From Arachnopeziza araneosa (Eukaryota; Ascomycota; Leotiomycetes; Helotiales; Arachnopezizaceae), in assembly GCA_003988855.1 (NCBI GenBank), contig QYAI01000035.1, forward strand, positions 186,001-250,000: a stretch of 64,000 bases of DNA, in the 5' to 3' direction. The position numbers and the translations under genes were made by a program. How positions within the stretch are numbered: position 1 is the stretch's first letter; every line of letters starts with the position of its first letter. Of the stretch, positions 22,730-33,826 are shown piece after piece. The notes under the pieces were generated by a model. The model made no database searches. It was given only the letters and a program-made list of their open reading frames with translations, and was not told the DNA's origin.

Positions 22730-23405
22730 CTTGTGATACTGTATGATGCGGCTTGTTGCAACTGAGAGAATTCGGACTGAGCTGCAGCAGTCCCTTGTTT
22801 GAATGTGGCGGCGCCCTGCGCGGCTGCAGCTGGCTGCGTCATTTCCCAAGGCTGACACCGCTTTGATTTCCTCCAACTGCATTTCGTCAGATGACGGGCC
22901 ATTCAACGATATCCCCATCCACGAGACCTTGACCCCGGAATTGCAGCAAGGCTCTGAGTGTAGACTGGTTGCCATCTTCGTTGTCGCTGAGGCAACTTCT
23001 TTCCACTGTCTTATCCTGCATATACTCAACATCACATGCCCTCGCCGCCGACGAAGGCGCAGGGCGAGAGCTGAGAAGGCAAGTGCAAGCGCTGATGAAG
23101 GAGGGCTCGGACTGGCTGTTCTTTCCTCTTTCTCTCTGGCTTTCACTTCTGAACTCTCTACTCACCGCCGAGTTTGCCTCTTAGGACTCAGCAATGGATA
23201 TTAGACAGCCTCTTCCGACCCTACAACCTACCTAGTCTATCCTTACTCAATCGGCGCCGCTCGTGCTTCGATTTCTTACTCTTTACTTTCCCAAGAACTT
23301 CATGCGATTCTGATCAAGCGGACTGTACTCCGGGTAGCTCCTTTACTTGAAGAAAGAAAGCCAGTTATATCATAGCCACAAAGATCCAGCCGCCACAGAG
23401 TAATC
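22730..23405. other. Divergent intergenic region
   Basis: About 680 bases between the thioredoxin-like gene (minus) and the MFS gene (plus), presumed to hold both promoters. Overlapping open frames on both strands at 22803-23204 are GC-rich but show no family features. Confidence 0.45.
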
Positions 23406-26263
23406 ATGTCGGCGAAGGAGCAGGAAGACAAGCCAGCGTCAACTCCTGTGTCGGAGAAGCCAAGGTCATTCTTTGCGCGCAACTCCGCTTCCCTAGGAGC
23501 AGAGCAGCCGGATCTTGAGGAACCTGAAGACGACAAGGGCCGACCGACAAAATGGAGCATGGGAGTCTTAAATGATCCCAATACCCACGAGGTTCCAGGT
23601 GATTACTTAACGCAAGTCAGAAGAACGTAAATGCTAACTTTTGTAGGATCTGTTCTACTTCTTACTGGTAAACGAAATGAGCCGTTAGGGATGCGAAATG
23701 CCCCATCACGAACCTCTGCCTCCTCATTGCCAGCACAGCCTTTCTCAGTTGATAAGCGTCCGCACGAGAGCAAGAAGAAGACGTCGGATGGTACAATTAT
23801 TCTTGAGCCTCAGCCGGACGACTCCATAAATGATCCTTTAAATTGGCCAACATGGAGGAGAGATACAGCGCTTTTGTCACTAGGCTTATACTGCATGGTG
23901 GGTGGTGGAATGACTCCTATTCTGGCTGCGGGCTTCACCAATGTTGCGTCGACATACCATGTAACAACACCTAAAGTTGCACTTACTACTGGGTAAGCCT
24001 TATTCTCATACTAAATGTTATTTCATCAGAGCTCTGGGGACTAGGAGCTATTTCAAAGCAGCTTCTTCACCTTATTTTATTTGTTTTTGCTCTCCACAGG
24101 AACTACGGTAATTCGTGGCCCTCTCAAAACACATTACATTGTCCCACCTCAATGTCAACATTCAAACCAATCCTACGAGATTGTCTTTGATAGTTCATTG
24201 TGTACAATGGTTTTGGGGCAACTATCAAAACACATTTAATTGTCCCAGGTCATTATTGACATTTGAAGCAATTCTACAAAGATTAGCTTCGACACTTTAT
24301 TGTATACAATGGCTCTCGTTTAAGGTTTATGTTATATGTTGTGGGCAAGTTTTTTGAGGGTATAAATATGAAGTGCCTTACGATTTTCTACAACTCTTGC
24401 TGCTATGAACAGTTTCTAAGCTCCAGAACCATACAAAAAACTCCAGATATTGACAATACTAATTTGAAGATAGACTTTACATGATGGGATTGGGTGTAGG
24501 CTCCGTCATATTTTCTCCTACTGCAATTCTTTATGGGAAACGGCCAGTTTATCTCGTCAGTGCCATCATCTTCATTGCAACATCAATTTGGTGCGCTCTG
24601 TCACCCTCTTACAACTCTCTTCTTGTGGCAAGAATTATGCAAGGCATCTCCGTCAGCCCGGTTGAGTGTTTGCCTTCTGCAACAATCGCCGAGATTTTCT
24701 TTCTTCACGAGCGTGCTTATCGAATTGGTATCTACACGTTACTCCTCCTTGGTGGTAAAAACTTGGTTCCTTTGGTAAGTGCGGCTATCATTCAATCACT
24801 TGGCTGGAGATGGGTGTTCTGGTAAGTCGATTTCGCAGCGTTTTAGGAGATATGCTAATCATATTAGGATTGTTGCTATGGTTGTAGGCTTTTGTGGCTT
24901 ACTTCTGTTCTTTTTTGTTCCTGAATCTTTCTGGGACCGCACCCCTGTTCCGAAGAGCAGAAAATCGTCTCACCAGCCCAATCCATCAAGGCCCTCTCTT
25001 TTTTCATTTAGAAGATTTTCAAATATGGCGCCCAAAGCCAGTCCGGAAAATCAAGGCGAAATCAGTAATACTGAGCAAGGAAACTTTGATATTGTCAATG
25101 GTACAGATGGAACCTCTCATGCGAGACCTGTAGCAACTCGTCTATCTACAACTCGAGGTCTTCATGTGGGGTTTGTTACAGATGATAATGGCCATGATGA
25201 AGAACAGTCTCCTCGTTCTCCCAAAGAGTCTGAAGTCCCCTCCAACGCTGACGGATTGAGTTCCACAGCCCCTTACAATTCGAAGCCAAGAGCCGAAAAT
25301 CAAATTTTAATAGACCCAGCCACTCCACTCAACCAGCACCCGGCCACTCCAGCTCTACACAACTTTAACTCACCATGGTACAATAATATGGAGAACAATG
25401 ACGAATATTTTGACAAAAACAGGCCATATGATATAGCGACTCATGATGGAGCATCTGCTCCAATACCACAGGGTGAAAAGGGCTTCATGCATCTCCGAAA
25501 GACCGGTCCTAAGCAGACATTCATCCAGCAGCTTAAGCCATTCAATGGAAGATTACACCGTGACAATTGGCTGAAAGTTGCAATACGGCCGTTCATACTA
25601 TTTGCATATCCATCAGTCCTTTGGTCTGCTGGTGTATATGCATGTGCTGTCGGATGGCTTATTGTTCTCTCCGAGTCAGTCGCAGTTATCTTCCGGAGCA
25701 AAACAACTTATGGCTTCAGTGCCTTGTCAACTGGACTGATATACCTGTCTCCATTCATTGGCGGCGTCCTTGGAACTGCGGTCGCCGGAAAGGTCAGTGA
25801 TATCGTGGTTCGTTACATGGCACGGCGGAACGGAGGTCTCTATGAGCCAGAATTCCGTCTTGTGATGGCTGCTCCAGTAGCTGTAACGACAGTGATTGGC
25901 TTAATGGGTTTCGGGTGGAGCGCCAAGATCCATGATGCTTGGATTGTGCCCACAATCTTTTTTGGAGTCATCTCTTTTGGCTGTTCGTTGGGCTCTACCA
26001 CTGCCATAACGTTTTGTGTTGATAGCTATCGTCAATATGCTGGTGAAGCATTAGTGACCCTAAACTTCACCAAGAATATTTTTCACGGTTTAGTTTTTAG
26101 CTTGTTCTTCAATAACTGGCTACAAAAGGATGGATCCAAATCAGTGTTTATATGGCTCGGCATCATCCAGTTGATTCTAATGGCATTTACAATTCCCATG
26201 TATATCTTTGGAAAGAGGGCGCGGATGTGGACAGCGAGAAAGAACTTGATGGAGAAATTCTAA
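23406..26263 (+). CDS. Major facilitator superfamily transporter with long central loop
   Basis: Four exons, 23406-23598, 23647-23992, 24474-24821 and 24868-26263, encode 760 residues. A hydrophilic N-terminus of about 140 residues precedes the first helix set. MFS marks include NDPLNWPTWRRD, LYGKRPVYLVS (the loop 2-3 motif) and VPESFWDRTP after helix 6. A hydrophilic loop of roughly 200 residues then separates the two six-helix halves, and the second half ends with KRARMWTARKN. Such NDPLNWP-type carriers in fungi belong to the drug/polyamine (DHA1-like) branch; the substrate cannot be told from sequence. Intron 2 is 481 bases, far longer than the other introns, and contains a tandem duplication. 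Confidence 0.88.
24125..24312 (+). repeat. Imperfect tandem duplication inside MFS intron 2
   Basis: Two diverged copies of an approximately 86-base block start at 24125 and 24226 (period about 101 bases). Both begin CAAAACACATT, share an ATTGTCCCA word and end with a TACAATGG word preceded by CATTGTG or TATTGTA. By eye they agree at roughly seven of ten positions. The copies sit wholly within the intron 23993-24473. Confidence 0.7.
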
Positions 26264-26638
26264 TCGCATGTCATTGTAAAGTTGGAATCGGTTTCACTAG
26301 ATGGCAGAATGCTTCCAATGATTGGATGTTGGCGGATGGGTTCTTGGGTGATATTGCATGGCTTGGAGCTTCGCTACACATGGAGTTTTGGGCTGTTTTA
26401 ACACAACAGACCTATGAATTATTAGATTGATCATTTCAAATAAATTGACAATATTCTTTCCACTATTTAAATTTCGGTAAGCATGTGAGGTAACCAAACT
26501 ATATTAGGTTGCCCGTTTGATTAAGTACATACCCAGGTACTGTACCGAAATACCTGCCTACTGTGAAAAGTCCCGTGACATGCATCAATTTGTTGCTCTC
26601 CTATCTTTATGACTCTTCTCAAAAACAACAAAGTCAAA
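26264..26638. other. Intergenic, MFS 3' end to ELP6
   Basis: No gene is supported. The small open frames are continuations or shadows of the MFS 3' end. Confidence 0.5.
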
Positions 26639-27579
26639 ATGTCAAACAAAATCCCACCGCTTCTGTCTCATTATCTTGCCCTCCTGCCTGAAGCTTCCCT
26701 TACGCTTCTCACCAGCGTCCTTGGCGCCAGCACCAACTGGCTCGTCTTGAGACATCTTTACAGCGCTCTTCTCGGCCCGCCACAAGATACAACGAATGTG
26801 GTCTTTGTAAGCTTCCTCAGGGATTTCCAGTTCTGGAAGGAGGGGGCGAGACGCTTGGTCAGTTTCTTCCATTCGTCTCTGCCATCTCTCACGTCGAGAT
26901 TGATCAGAGTTGTGTAATCAAGTGGCTGAGGAGAAGCAGGGGCTTGATCTGGAGAAATTTGCCCGATTGAAGAGATTCGTGTTTTTGGATGGGCTTAGTG
27001 GTCTCTTCTTGCCTGGGGAAAGGAAAGAGAGGCATTTGGAAGTGGTTTTGAGGAACCATGAGTTGGGGAGTGTGGCCAAAGAGATTGAGAGCGCGATTCA
27101 GAGTGTAAGGGGGGAGGCACATGAGAATGTGGTGCTTCTTGTTGATGGTATTGATTCATTGCTTGCTGCTGGAGGTGATGGGATCGATGGTATGAGTATG
27201 GAAGCCATGTTTCTACGCTTACAGGAAGTAAGTCTATTCCTCGCTGCTTTACAAAGCTTGTTGTTTATGAGAGTCCAAGGGTGTTCATTCTGTTATCATC
27301 ACGCTCTCGTCAGATTTACCGCTGGTCTCGGACACTCAGACACTGTTGGAAACGAATCATGCAGCATTTATTTTGAGCATGGCTCATAAAGCGGATTTGA
27401 CTATTGCTTTGAGGTTACTGGATACTGGAACCGCAAAGGATGTCAGTGGAGTGCTGAGAATCACACCCAGGAACCAGATCACGGGAAACGAAGAAGGAGA
27501 AGGGAGTCTGGAAGAGGAGGAGTTGTTGTATTTTGTCGGCGGTGATGGTGGAGTGAAAGTGTTTGAGAGAGGCCAATAG
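26639..27579 (+). CDS. ELP6: Elongator complex subunit Elp6
   Basis: Three exons, 26639-26857, 26940-27227 and 27274-27579, all in phase 0, give 270 residues. Recognised stretches are SFLRDFQFWKEGARRLGLDL across the first intron, RFVFLDGLSGLFLPG, NVVLLVDGIDSLLA and, after intron 2, VIITLSSDLPLVSD and LLDTGTAKDVSGVLRITP. Elp6 has a RecA-like fold without the nucleotide-binding P-loop and forms the Elp4-5-6 ring of Elongator, which modifies wobble uridines in tRNA. Acceptors were chosen for phase and family fit: AAGCAG before GGGCTTGAT, and TGAGAG before TCCAAGGGT. Each intron has an earlier or later AG that breaks the frame. A start at 26609 would add ten residues. Confidence 0.9.
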
Positions 27580-27870
27580 ATCTTCCAGTAGAATGAGCTA
27601 CTCGTTTAGCCTTTGTTTCTAGAACTTCTGCCTCACAAAGAAGTATGCTTTTGATGAACTGTAATGTCATTTGCTGTGAGCTTTCCGTCATAGAGTATTA
27701 CTGAAATACCAATGCACCTTCATCTTCCTGGTATTCGAATATTCACTGCACTAGAAACCCCAATCATTGTTGCACAGTGATAGCATTCGCTAGTATGACC
27801 GTAGCCCTCCAGACATCATAAGCAATTGGCGAGCAACCAGTCCCAATCATTCTACGCCCCAATTCACTGT

Positions 27871-28349
27871 TCATGCAGAAGTGCTAGAAGGTCCCCTCGC
27901 ATCCTTTGGCGCACCGCTTTGGAATCCATTCTTGAATCGGCGGGCAACACCCTTCAGGTAACGCATACGGCCAGTACCAGTTGTCTTTCTCCGCTTGGCC
28001 TTCTCGCCCCAGTTGTCTGTAGATTCTGTCAGCCAAACTCCTACTTGTATCCCTTCCTCGTTTCGAGATTATGATTGAAGGGCAAACAACATACATTGTC
28101 TGATCTTAGCTGCTGGGTAACCGCATGACGAGCAAGTGTGTTTCTGGATGTGGAGGGATCGTCGGCCTAAAGATGTTAGACTCTTAGATTCGCAAAACCA
28201 CTTCCCCTAATAGCACAATCAACTTACCACAGCGTCTGCATAACGTATGCGATTTATTATGCCTTTTCCCGAAGGAACTCGTACCTTTTGCTACGAGAGA
28301 GTCAGTTGTGCTGTCTGTTGTTCACAGCTGTCGAGTGGTGCATACTCAT
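27871..28349 (-). CDS. RPL37: 60S ribosomal protein eL37 (Rpl37)
   Basis: Four exons, 28349-28346, 28290-28228, 28166-28095 and 28016-27871, encode 94 residues. The first coding exon is just ATGA; the intron then leads to CA AAA GGT, giving MTKGTSSFGKRHNKSHTLC. The zinc ribbon is C19-RR-C22 ... C34-SS-C37, and KRRKTTGTGRMRYLK is near invariant in the family. The C-terminus (DARGPSSTSA) differs from yeast. A further intron in the 5' untranslated region is likely, with donor GAG|GTATGC near 28474 and acceptor CATCACAG near 28362. The protein sits in the large ribosomal subunit near the exit tunnel region. Confidence 0.95.
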
Positions 28350-29651
28350 TCTGAATCGGTGCTGTGATGGAGATCGTTAGCAAAAGGTCTTGGAGAAAGG
28401 CAATTATGCTAGAGGAAGGAGATTCGGGCTTGAAGGAAAAGATGTATATGTAGAAAGGAGAGAATAGCATACCTCGTTGGCGTTGATTCGAGGTGGTTGA
28501 AGTTTTGGACGGGACCACAGTTGAGATCGCGGTGGTTTAGAATTTCCAGTCAGTTGTGTGGGCCAACTTGTGTTAAGCGATCACATGACAGGGCCAAGGC
28601 TGAGGATCACTATGCAAGTTCTGAAGCCATGATAATGTTGATAATTCTGCTGCAGCACCAGGGAATACAATAATTCGTAGCACGCTTCTACATTTTAAAT
28701 AATAAAACAATATCAACTACAAAAATATAGAAGATTTTAAAAGTACTGAGTCATTGTCTATGTTACATTGTTAAAGACTCTCTCTTCGGAATTGTTTTGA
28801 ATGTCGAATTTGACATGCGACAATTAAAAGTGTTTTTGACAGTGGGCTATGAATTAGTGTAACACCTGGTGCAGTTCTCTAGAGAGCTCTAAATAATTGG
28901 GATAAGGCTAAAAATGCTTCCAATGTAATCATATCATCCACCACAAGCAGGATCCGATTCCCCTTGCACATATCCATCAATGCCTTACGGTAGAGATATA
29001 GCTGTCGATCAGATAGCCAGGGCTCAACTCCTCAGGCATTTTTCAATAGCGGATTTCCATTTCGCGGCTGGAAGCGCTGGAGGCTGTTGTCCGCCATAAA
29101 ATGATTAACAAGCTCTTGGTCTCCGGATTTATATGCTACAGAGATGGCTTGACGCCAAATAACTACTACTCAGGTAGGAGCTAGGTGTATTTTGCAAGCG
29201 GAGCGGTCCTACCAACATGATTGATAAGATCTGAAAGTAGGAAGAAGCTATAAAGTCTCTCATTATAGGGATCTGTTCGGTAAAGAAGAAGTCATGGTCC
29301 GCGGGGACCCTTGCATTAAACTCGCTCAAGTACGGAGTAATCCATCCTCAATTTAGTGACGCTCATGAAAGTCTAAACTGTTGTTGTACGATGAGCGAGG
29401 TGGTCAAAATTCGTCTTCGCCAAAGCATCGGGAAATCGTAAAGTCAAAGCCCAAATACCGCAATCTTTACGCTACCAAAGTCAATAAAAATTATTGTCGG
29501 TATCCATGAGGCTTGGATCACGTCACGTGATTCTCGCTTCTGGATCCCCCACAAAACACCAGTTGTCCATTCAACCTCTCGTTTTTGAATTTCTGTTAAA
29601 GGTGAAACTGACCCATAATTACGACTTTTGTCCTCTCACACCGCGAATAAG
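28350..29651. other. Gene-poor stretch
   Basis: The first 170 bases are the RPL37 leader and promoter. Beyond about 28,600 the sequence is AT-rich and no complete gene is seen. The minus strand at 29,330-29,050 has protein-like fragments (NARVPADHDFFFTEQ, then AISVAYKSGDQELVNHFM) separated by stops, which may be a decayed exon of unknown family. Confidence 0.4.
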
Positions 29652-30055
29652 ATGTCAGATTTGGATCGGATTGACGAGTACTCCAATCCTCCTATGTTTC
29701 CTCATAAACAAGTTCGGATAGCAGTCACGATCAATTGCAGAAGAAATATGCTGTTCTTAAGGCTCTTCCCTCAGCGCTGAGAATCGACCGTGGCGAGTCT
29801 GGTCTTCGTATCGTCATATGTGCGCGGGAGAGTTGGAGAGCTAGGGAGGAGGAACATCTCGAATTGGAAACTGGCAATCTGGTTATTTTGCGCAAACTCA
29901 TTGACAACTTTGTTCGCCAAGTTCCTGTTCTCACAAAAAAGTCAGTTGGCCAAGCTGCTAATGAGGCACTTCATTTTATAGTGAGGGAAGTGGAAGATGA
30001 TGGCCTACCGCTGCACCTCCTTGATAAGCATCTCTGGAACGAGAATGCTGATTGA
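29652..30055 (+). CDS. Possible small gene of unknown function, frame interrupted
   Basis: An ATG at 29652 opens MSDLDRIDEYSNPPMFPHKQ. A second frame from about 29735 to 30055 reads as a charged, protein-like 100-residue stretch (KKYAVLKALPSALRI ... LHLLDKHLWNENAD). The two are joined in phase only if the 29 bases from GTTCGG to TTGCAG (about 29712-29740) are removed, which has GT-AG ends but is shorter than normal fungal introns. It could be a real gene with a tiny intron, a frameshifted relic, or chance. No family was recognised. Confidence 0.3.
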
Positions 30056-30769
30056 CGCTTTAGTAACATGTTTGTTAATAAGCTAGAATACTCTACTATT
30101 GTTATAGTAGTGCGTAGTGTTAATAAGGCTTCTATTAATGTTAACAGCCAGATTAGCCTCCTAATCAAGTATCTAAGGCTTAATATTGTCTTAGCTTTTA
30201 CGGTTGCAGAGGTTTACGTGCGCTTTCGTGCCGCAAGTCAATCCAGTACTTTCATGCTTGAATGTCGACAACGAATATCGACTTTGCAGTGTAAAATCGC
30301 CAAGACGTTTGGATTTTTGCGTTATGGACTTTGAGTGCATAGAATATTCAAGAATATAGTCGTTCTTCACAAGGGACATTGAGCGCGACTTGAAAAGAGT
30401 TCAAAGTCACAGAGCTTCACGCAAAACCTAACTAAATATAAACCGAATACTACTGAGGGATATCGCTGTTATAATAACCTTGGCTAGATTAAGAAGAGAT
30501 TCAAGAATTGTGATTTGGATGGCAAATGGCAAATGGCAAATGGCAAATGGCAAATGGCAAATGGCTGCGGCTTAAAATAGTATCGAAAATGGTACTGACG
30601 TGCTTGTGACTGTACTATGGAACTGTTCATCTGATTCTGAAGGCTAATGGACGGCAATCGAACCCGATGTTGGGAAGTAGGTAGGTCATTCATTACGCTC
30701 TCCAGTAACAATCAAATCCGAACGCCGTCCTCCCCGGATATCCCACCTATTACTCCAGATAAATCCCTC
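30056..30769. other. AT-rich intergenic region
   Basis: Rich in TA and TAA words between 30,060 and 30,200, which resembles decayed repetitive DNA. No supported gene. Contains the 7-base tandem repeat annotated separately. Confidence 0.45.
30519..30565 (+). repeat. Heptanucleotide tandem repeat (ATGGCAA)n
   Basis: About 6.7 perfect copies of ATGGCAA. The period of seven means that every reading frame passes through it. It ends in ATGGCTGCGG. Confidence 0.95.
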
Positions 30770-31659
30770 TCAGCTTTCCAAGGCTAACATACCCTTCAAT
30801 CCACTCTCTACTCCTCTCCACCACCTTCCTCTCTCCTCTAAATCATCACCAACACCACCCAAGGCTTCCTCTCTTCTTCGTTTAGCTTCTCGCGCAGCTG
30901 CCGCACTGCCCAGTCTCTTCACCTCCAATGGTTGCAACTCTGCATTTAGTCTCTCCAATTCTTTCGTTTTTCGAGGAACCATAACTTGAAGCTGCTCTAG
31001 CTGTCTGTCAAGTTCGGCCCTTTCTCTTTCTCGCTCCTCTACTAATGCTAATGTCTTTTCGAGTGGCATGTTCAGAGTTGGATTCGATCCTAGCGCTTGT
31101 GCCGCTCTCAAGTTATCGATACTAGCCTCGAGACCTTCCAACTTTTGTGGCAGCTCCTGAAGCTGAGATGTCTGTATATGAATATTCTGGTACTTCCGAC
31201 ACAATTCTCGCCCTCTCTGCTCCAATTCTGCAACTAATTCTGCCACTTCTGTCTTTTGCGCTCTAAGAGCTGCTTTGGAATGGGCTAGGGATGCCTCTAG
31301 TTCCACATTCTCTTGATGCTCAACTACAAGAGGTGGATCGCCAACTATCGCGCGTATGAATTTCTCTTTGGTAACCTGTTCGAGGTAGGAGAATCTGAGT
31401 TTCGAAAAAAGTTCCTGTCAAAACCTTAGTATATGTACCGGCGTAGGCGAGAATTTCCTACCTTGTAATGTTCAAGATCTGCTTCCAAACTTGCTGGAGT
31501 CGGATTGTCCAATGCCTCGGCAGACACGTCGGAAGTTCGTTCTCCAGGGTGTTCTTTCAATGGACCAGAAAGAGGTTCGGTGAGTTTAATGATGGACAAT
31601 TCTTGGGCATTCTGTGCTTCTAGTAATGCAATTATGATTTCTCCATATGACTCCGCCAT
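30770..31659 (-). CDS. sos7: Kinetochore protein Sos7-like coiled-coil protein
   Basis: Two exons, 31659-31462 and 31414-30770, give 280 residues. The conserved heart spans the splice: LEHYKELFSKLRFSYLEQ, then KEKFIRAIVGDPPLVVE and HQENVELEASLAHSKAAL. This matches the Sos7 (fission yeast, Spc7-binding) domain. The rest is a long coiled coil rich in leucine, glutamate and arginine, ending near LKGMLALES. Known: Sos7 and its yeast counterpart Kre28 bind Spc7/Spc105 at the outer kinetochore. The frame stays open upstream of the chosen ATG for about 40 codons, so extra 5' exons are possible (see next entry). Confidence 0.82.
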
Positions 31660-31663
31660 CCCG

Positions 31664-31994
31664 TCATAAATCGTAAGGCGTCCTAGAGAGCGAGGTTGAA
31701 TTCGTCGGCGTGCAAGATCTCGAATATGGTGGGGCGCGTTCCAAAGCTTCCCAAACCAGTAACGAGCAATTGAGGTATAAAATACCAGAACAAGTTCTTA
31801 TAATGAACGTGACGTGATTAATTGTTCGTGAAGTTACTGATTGGACTTTGATTTCTTCTGGAGATATGTGAGCTTGATTGTTGATCGTCAAATAAGTTGA
31901 GGTTTGTTTACTTGAAGAGGGACGCTCGAGGCACCGCTTCCCAAAGGGGCTTGGCTTTCTTTTCTGCCATTTTCGTGGATTCACCTGGAGTCAT
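31664..31994 (-). other. Possible 5' exons of sos7 or separate small gene
   Basis: An ATG at 31994 opens MTPGESTKMAEKKAKPLWEA and continues to LF, where a good donor (AA|GTAAAC) follows. Downstream, one frame reads NLFWYFIPQLLVTGLGSF and stops after about 38 codons, like a tiny membrane protein. Another frame is open straight into sos7 (TSIARYWFGKLWNAPHHIRD). The phases I can make with visible GT-AG sites favour the second, through a small middle exon ending ATCA|GTAACT. I cannot decide between a small gene and upstream sos7 exons. Its start is only 98 bases from the divergent plus-strand gene. Confidence 0.3.
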
Positions 31995-32092
31995 TGTGAA
32001 TCACCAATCATCAACGACAAACTTGCATACTTGAAAGTATAAAACCGACCTTCTGACTATTCAACCCAATACTTTAATGGCAATCTGTCAAA

Positions 32093-33354
32093 ATGCCGGC
32101 CAACGATATTCTAAATGACGAGTATGTTGCTGAGCTGCTCGCGAAGGACGCCAAAGAAAGCTCCATAAGATATTCCACCGCCGGTCTTGAAGCGTTCTCA
32201 TCTTCTTCCAAGTAAGTTAGCTTATTTTGAATCGCAATATTTATCACTGCTAATACGTCTGAAGACTACCGGCAAACAAACCGAAACCAAATACTCGTTT
32301 TCTTCGTAACATTATCAAGGAAACAGACAGCCATAATGCTGCCTTGTTAGCCAAAGAAGCTGCAGAGGCCCGCGCCCGTCTTCGAGATCTTCCCAAGAAT
32401 GAGTCTCAAAGACCCAGATTTTCAGGAGGGGATATTAGGAGACGTCAACTTGGCGACATTGCTGCGATATTGGGTGGACGCCCCACCAAGCGTAGGAGAA
32501 CAGAAGAGTCGAAAGACAATTCAGGGAGAAGAGTCAACACATCTAGCGAGGAAGAAACACCTGCGAAAACCCTTGATTTAGAGAGAAAAAGCTCTGATGG
32601 GAGAGGCAATAGAGAAGATAGGGAAGAAAGCCAGCGCTCCAGAAGTCACAGACATCGCCCTCGGGGACGGAGTAGTTCTCCAGACCTAGCGAAGCAAATC
32701 GAAGATCGCAGACGAAGACACAGATCAAGATCGCGATCTCCAAGAGAGAGGTCCAGCAAAAGTTCAAAGTATCGACATCGATCGCCGAGGAGAAGAAACT
32801 CAAGGTCTCCCGAAAAAGAGGAACGGCGAGAGAGATCTTATCGCTCACACCGAAAGCGCTCACCATCACCCGAACGGCAGATGAAATCTAGTAAGTCCAT
32901 CAGGAAAACAGAGTCCCATACCGAATCCAGAGTGGACGATGATTCGGATCCTCTTGATGAGATCATTGGGCCACGGCCTGTACCCGTTCCCGAAGTACAA
33001 ACACGAGGCCGTGGCACGGTGTCCCAAGCCTCTGGGATTGACTTACGCTTTTCAGCCAGTTATGACCCAACCGCGGATGTCCAACTAGATCCAGATGAAG
33101 AGAATGACTGGGATCAAGCTCTCGAAGCTTTGCGCGATCGTCAAAAATGGCAACAGCAAGGTGCGGATAGATTGAGAGCGGCTGGTTTCACGGATGAGGA
33201 GGTCAAAAAATGGGAGACGGGTGGAGAGAAGCGAGAAGAAGACGTGAGATGGGCAAAGCGAGGGGAAGGGAGAGAATGGGATCGTGGGAAGGTGGTGGAT
33301 GAAATTGGAGAGATTGGTATTGAAAGCGCATTTGGGAGGTTGAAAGATAATTAG
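32093..33354 (+). CDS. Arginine/serine-rich nuclear protein, splicing-factor type
   Basis: Two exons, 32093-32211 and 32265-33354, encode 402 residues. The N-terminus (LNDEYVAELLAKDAKESS, then NKPKPNTRFLRNIIKETD) and the C-terminus (GIDLRFSASYDPTADVQLD, then DWDQALEALRDRQKW) are compact and conserved-looking. They flank a low-complexity centre full of RS and SR dipeptides (RHRSRSRSPRERSSKSS). Proteins of this build in filamentous ascomycetes are often annotated as pre-mRNA-splicing factor 38B, though the Prp38 fold itself is not evident. A nuclear role in RNA processing is inferred from the RS region. A branch site GCTAATA lies 12 bases before the acceptor. Confidence 0.75.
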
Positions 33355-33826
33355 GTCCTTGTTCAACTATTGTTAAGTTTCTAAGCATCTTACTTAGTCT
33401 AGTATAGCAGCATAGGTAGTTTAGTCAAGGAATACTAAATTTAAAAGTCCTGCAAAGGACATGATCTAACTTAGACTTCTATTTTCTTGGCTCTCCGGGG
33501 AAGAATTAAGCGGCCGAAATTAGCATTTGAAGTCAAAAATAATATTAAAACAACTACGTATTTGATTAGAATTCTAGTTGGCGCAAATACTCCCATAGCC
33601 CTTTATTTCTTCCTTTGAGAGGCTGCCAATCAGACGCCTTCTTTCCTGCTCCGAGAACTAGCCAATCAAGTCGCTCGGAATCTGGACCTACTGCCGAGAT
33701 TCTACCAGAGCAGAACTAACCGGTTTTAGCTAGCTTGGCAGAGGAGACTAGCCCTTTTCCGGATTCTTTCCCCGATTTTTATCCGATTTTTACTCTAGGG
33801 CTTCCCTACCAATTCCCACCAATCAC
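33355..33826. other. Intergenic, no supported gene
   Basis: AT-rich with no open frame of note. It probably contains the 3' end of the RS-rich gene and the remains of the promoter of the phosphotransferase-like gene. Confidence 0.5.

Noticed and set aside
24115..24357. 80-codon plus frame
   Set aside because: Falls inside MFS intron 2 and follows the tandem duplication; chance opening.
29050..29330. Protein-like minus fragments that briefly recalled a helical-repeat protein such as clathrin
   Set aside because: The fragments are too short and broken by stops; the resemblance is not strong enough to name a family.
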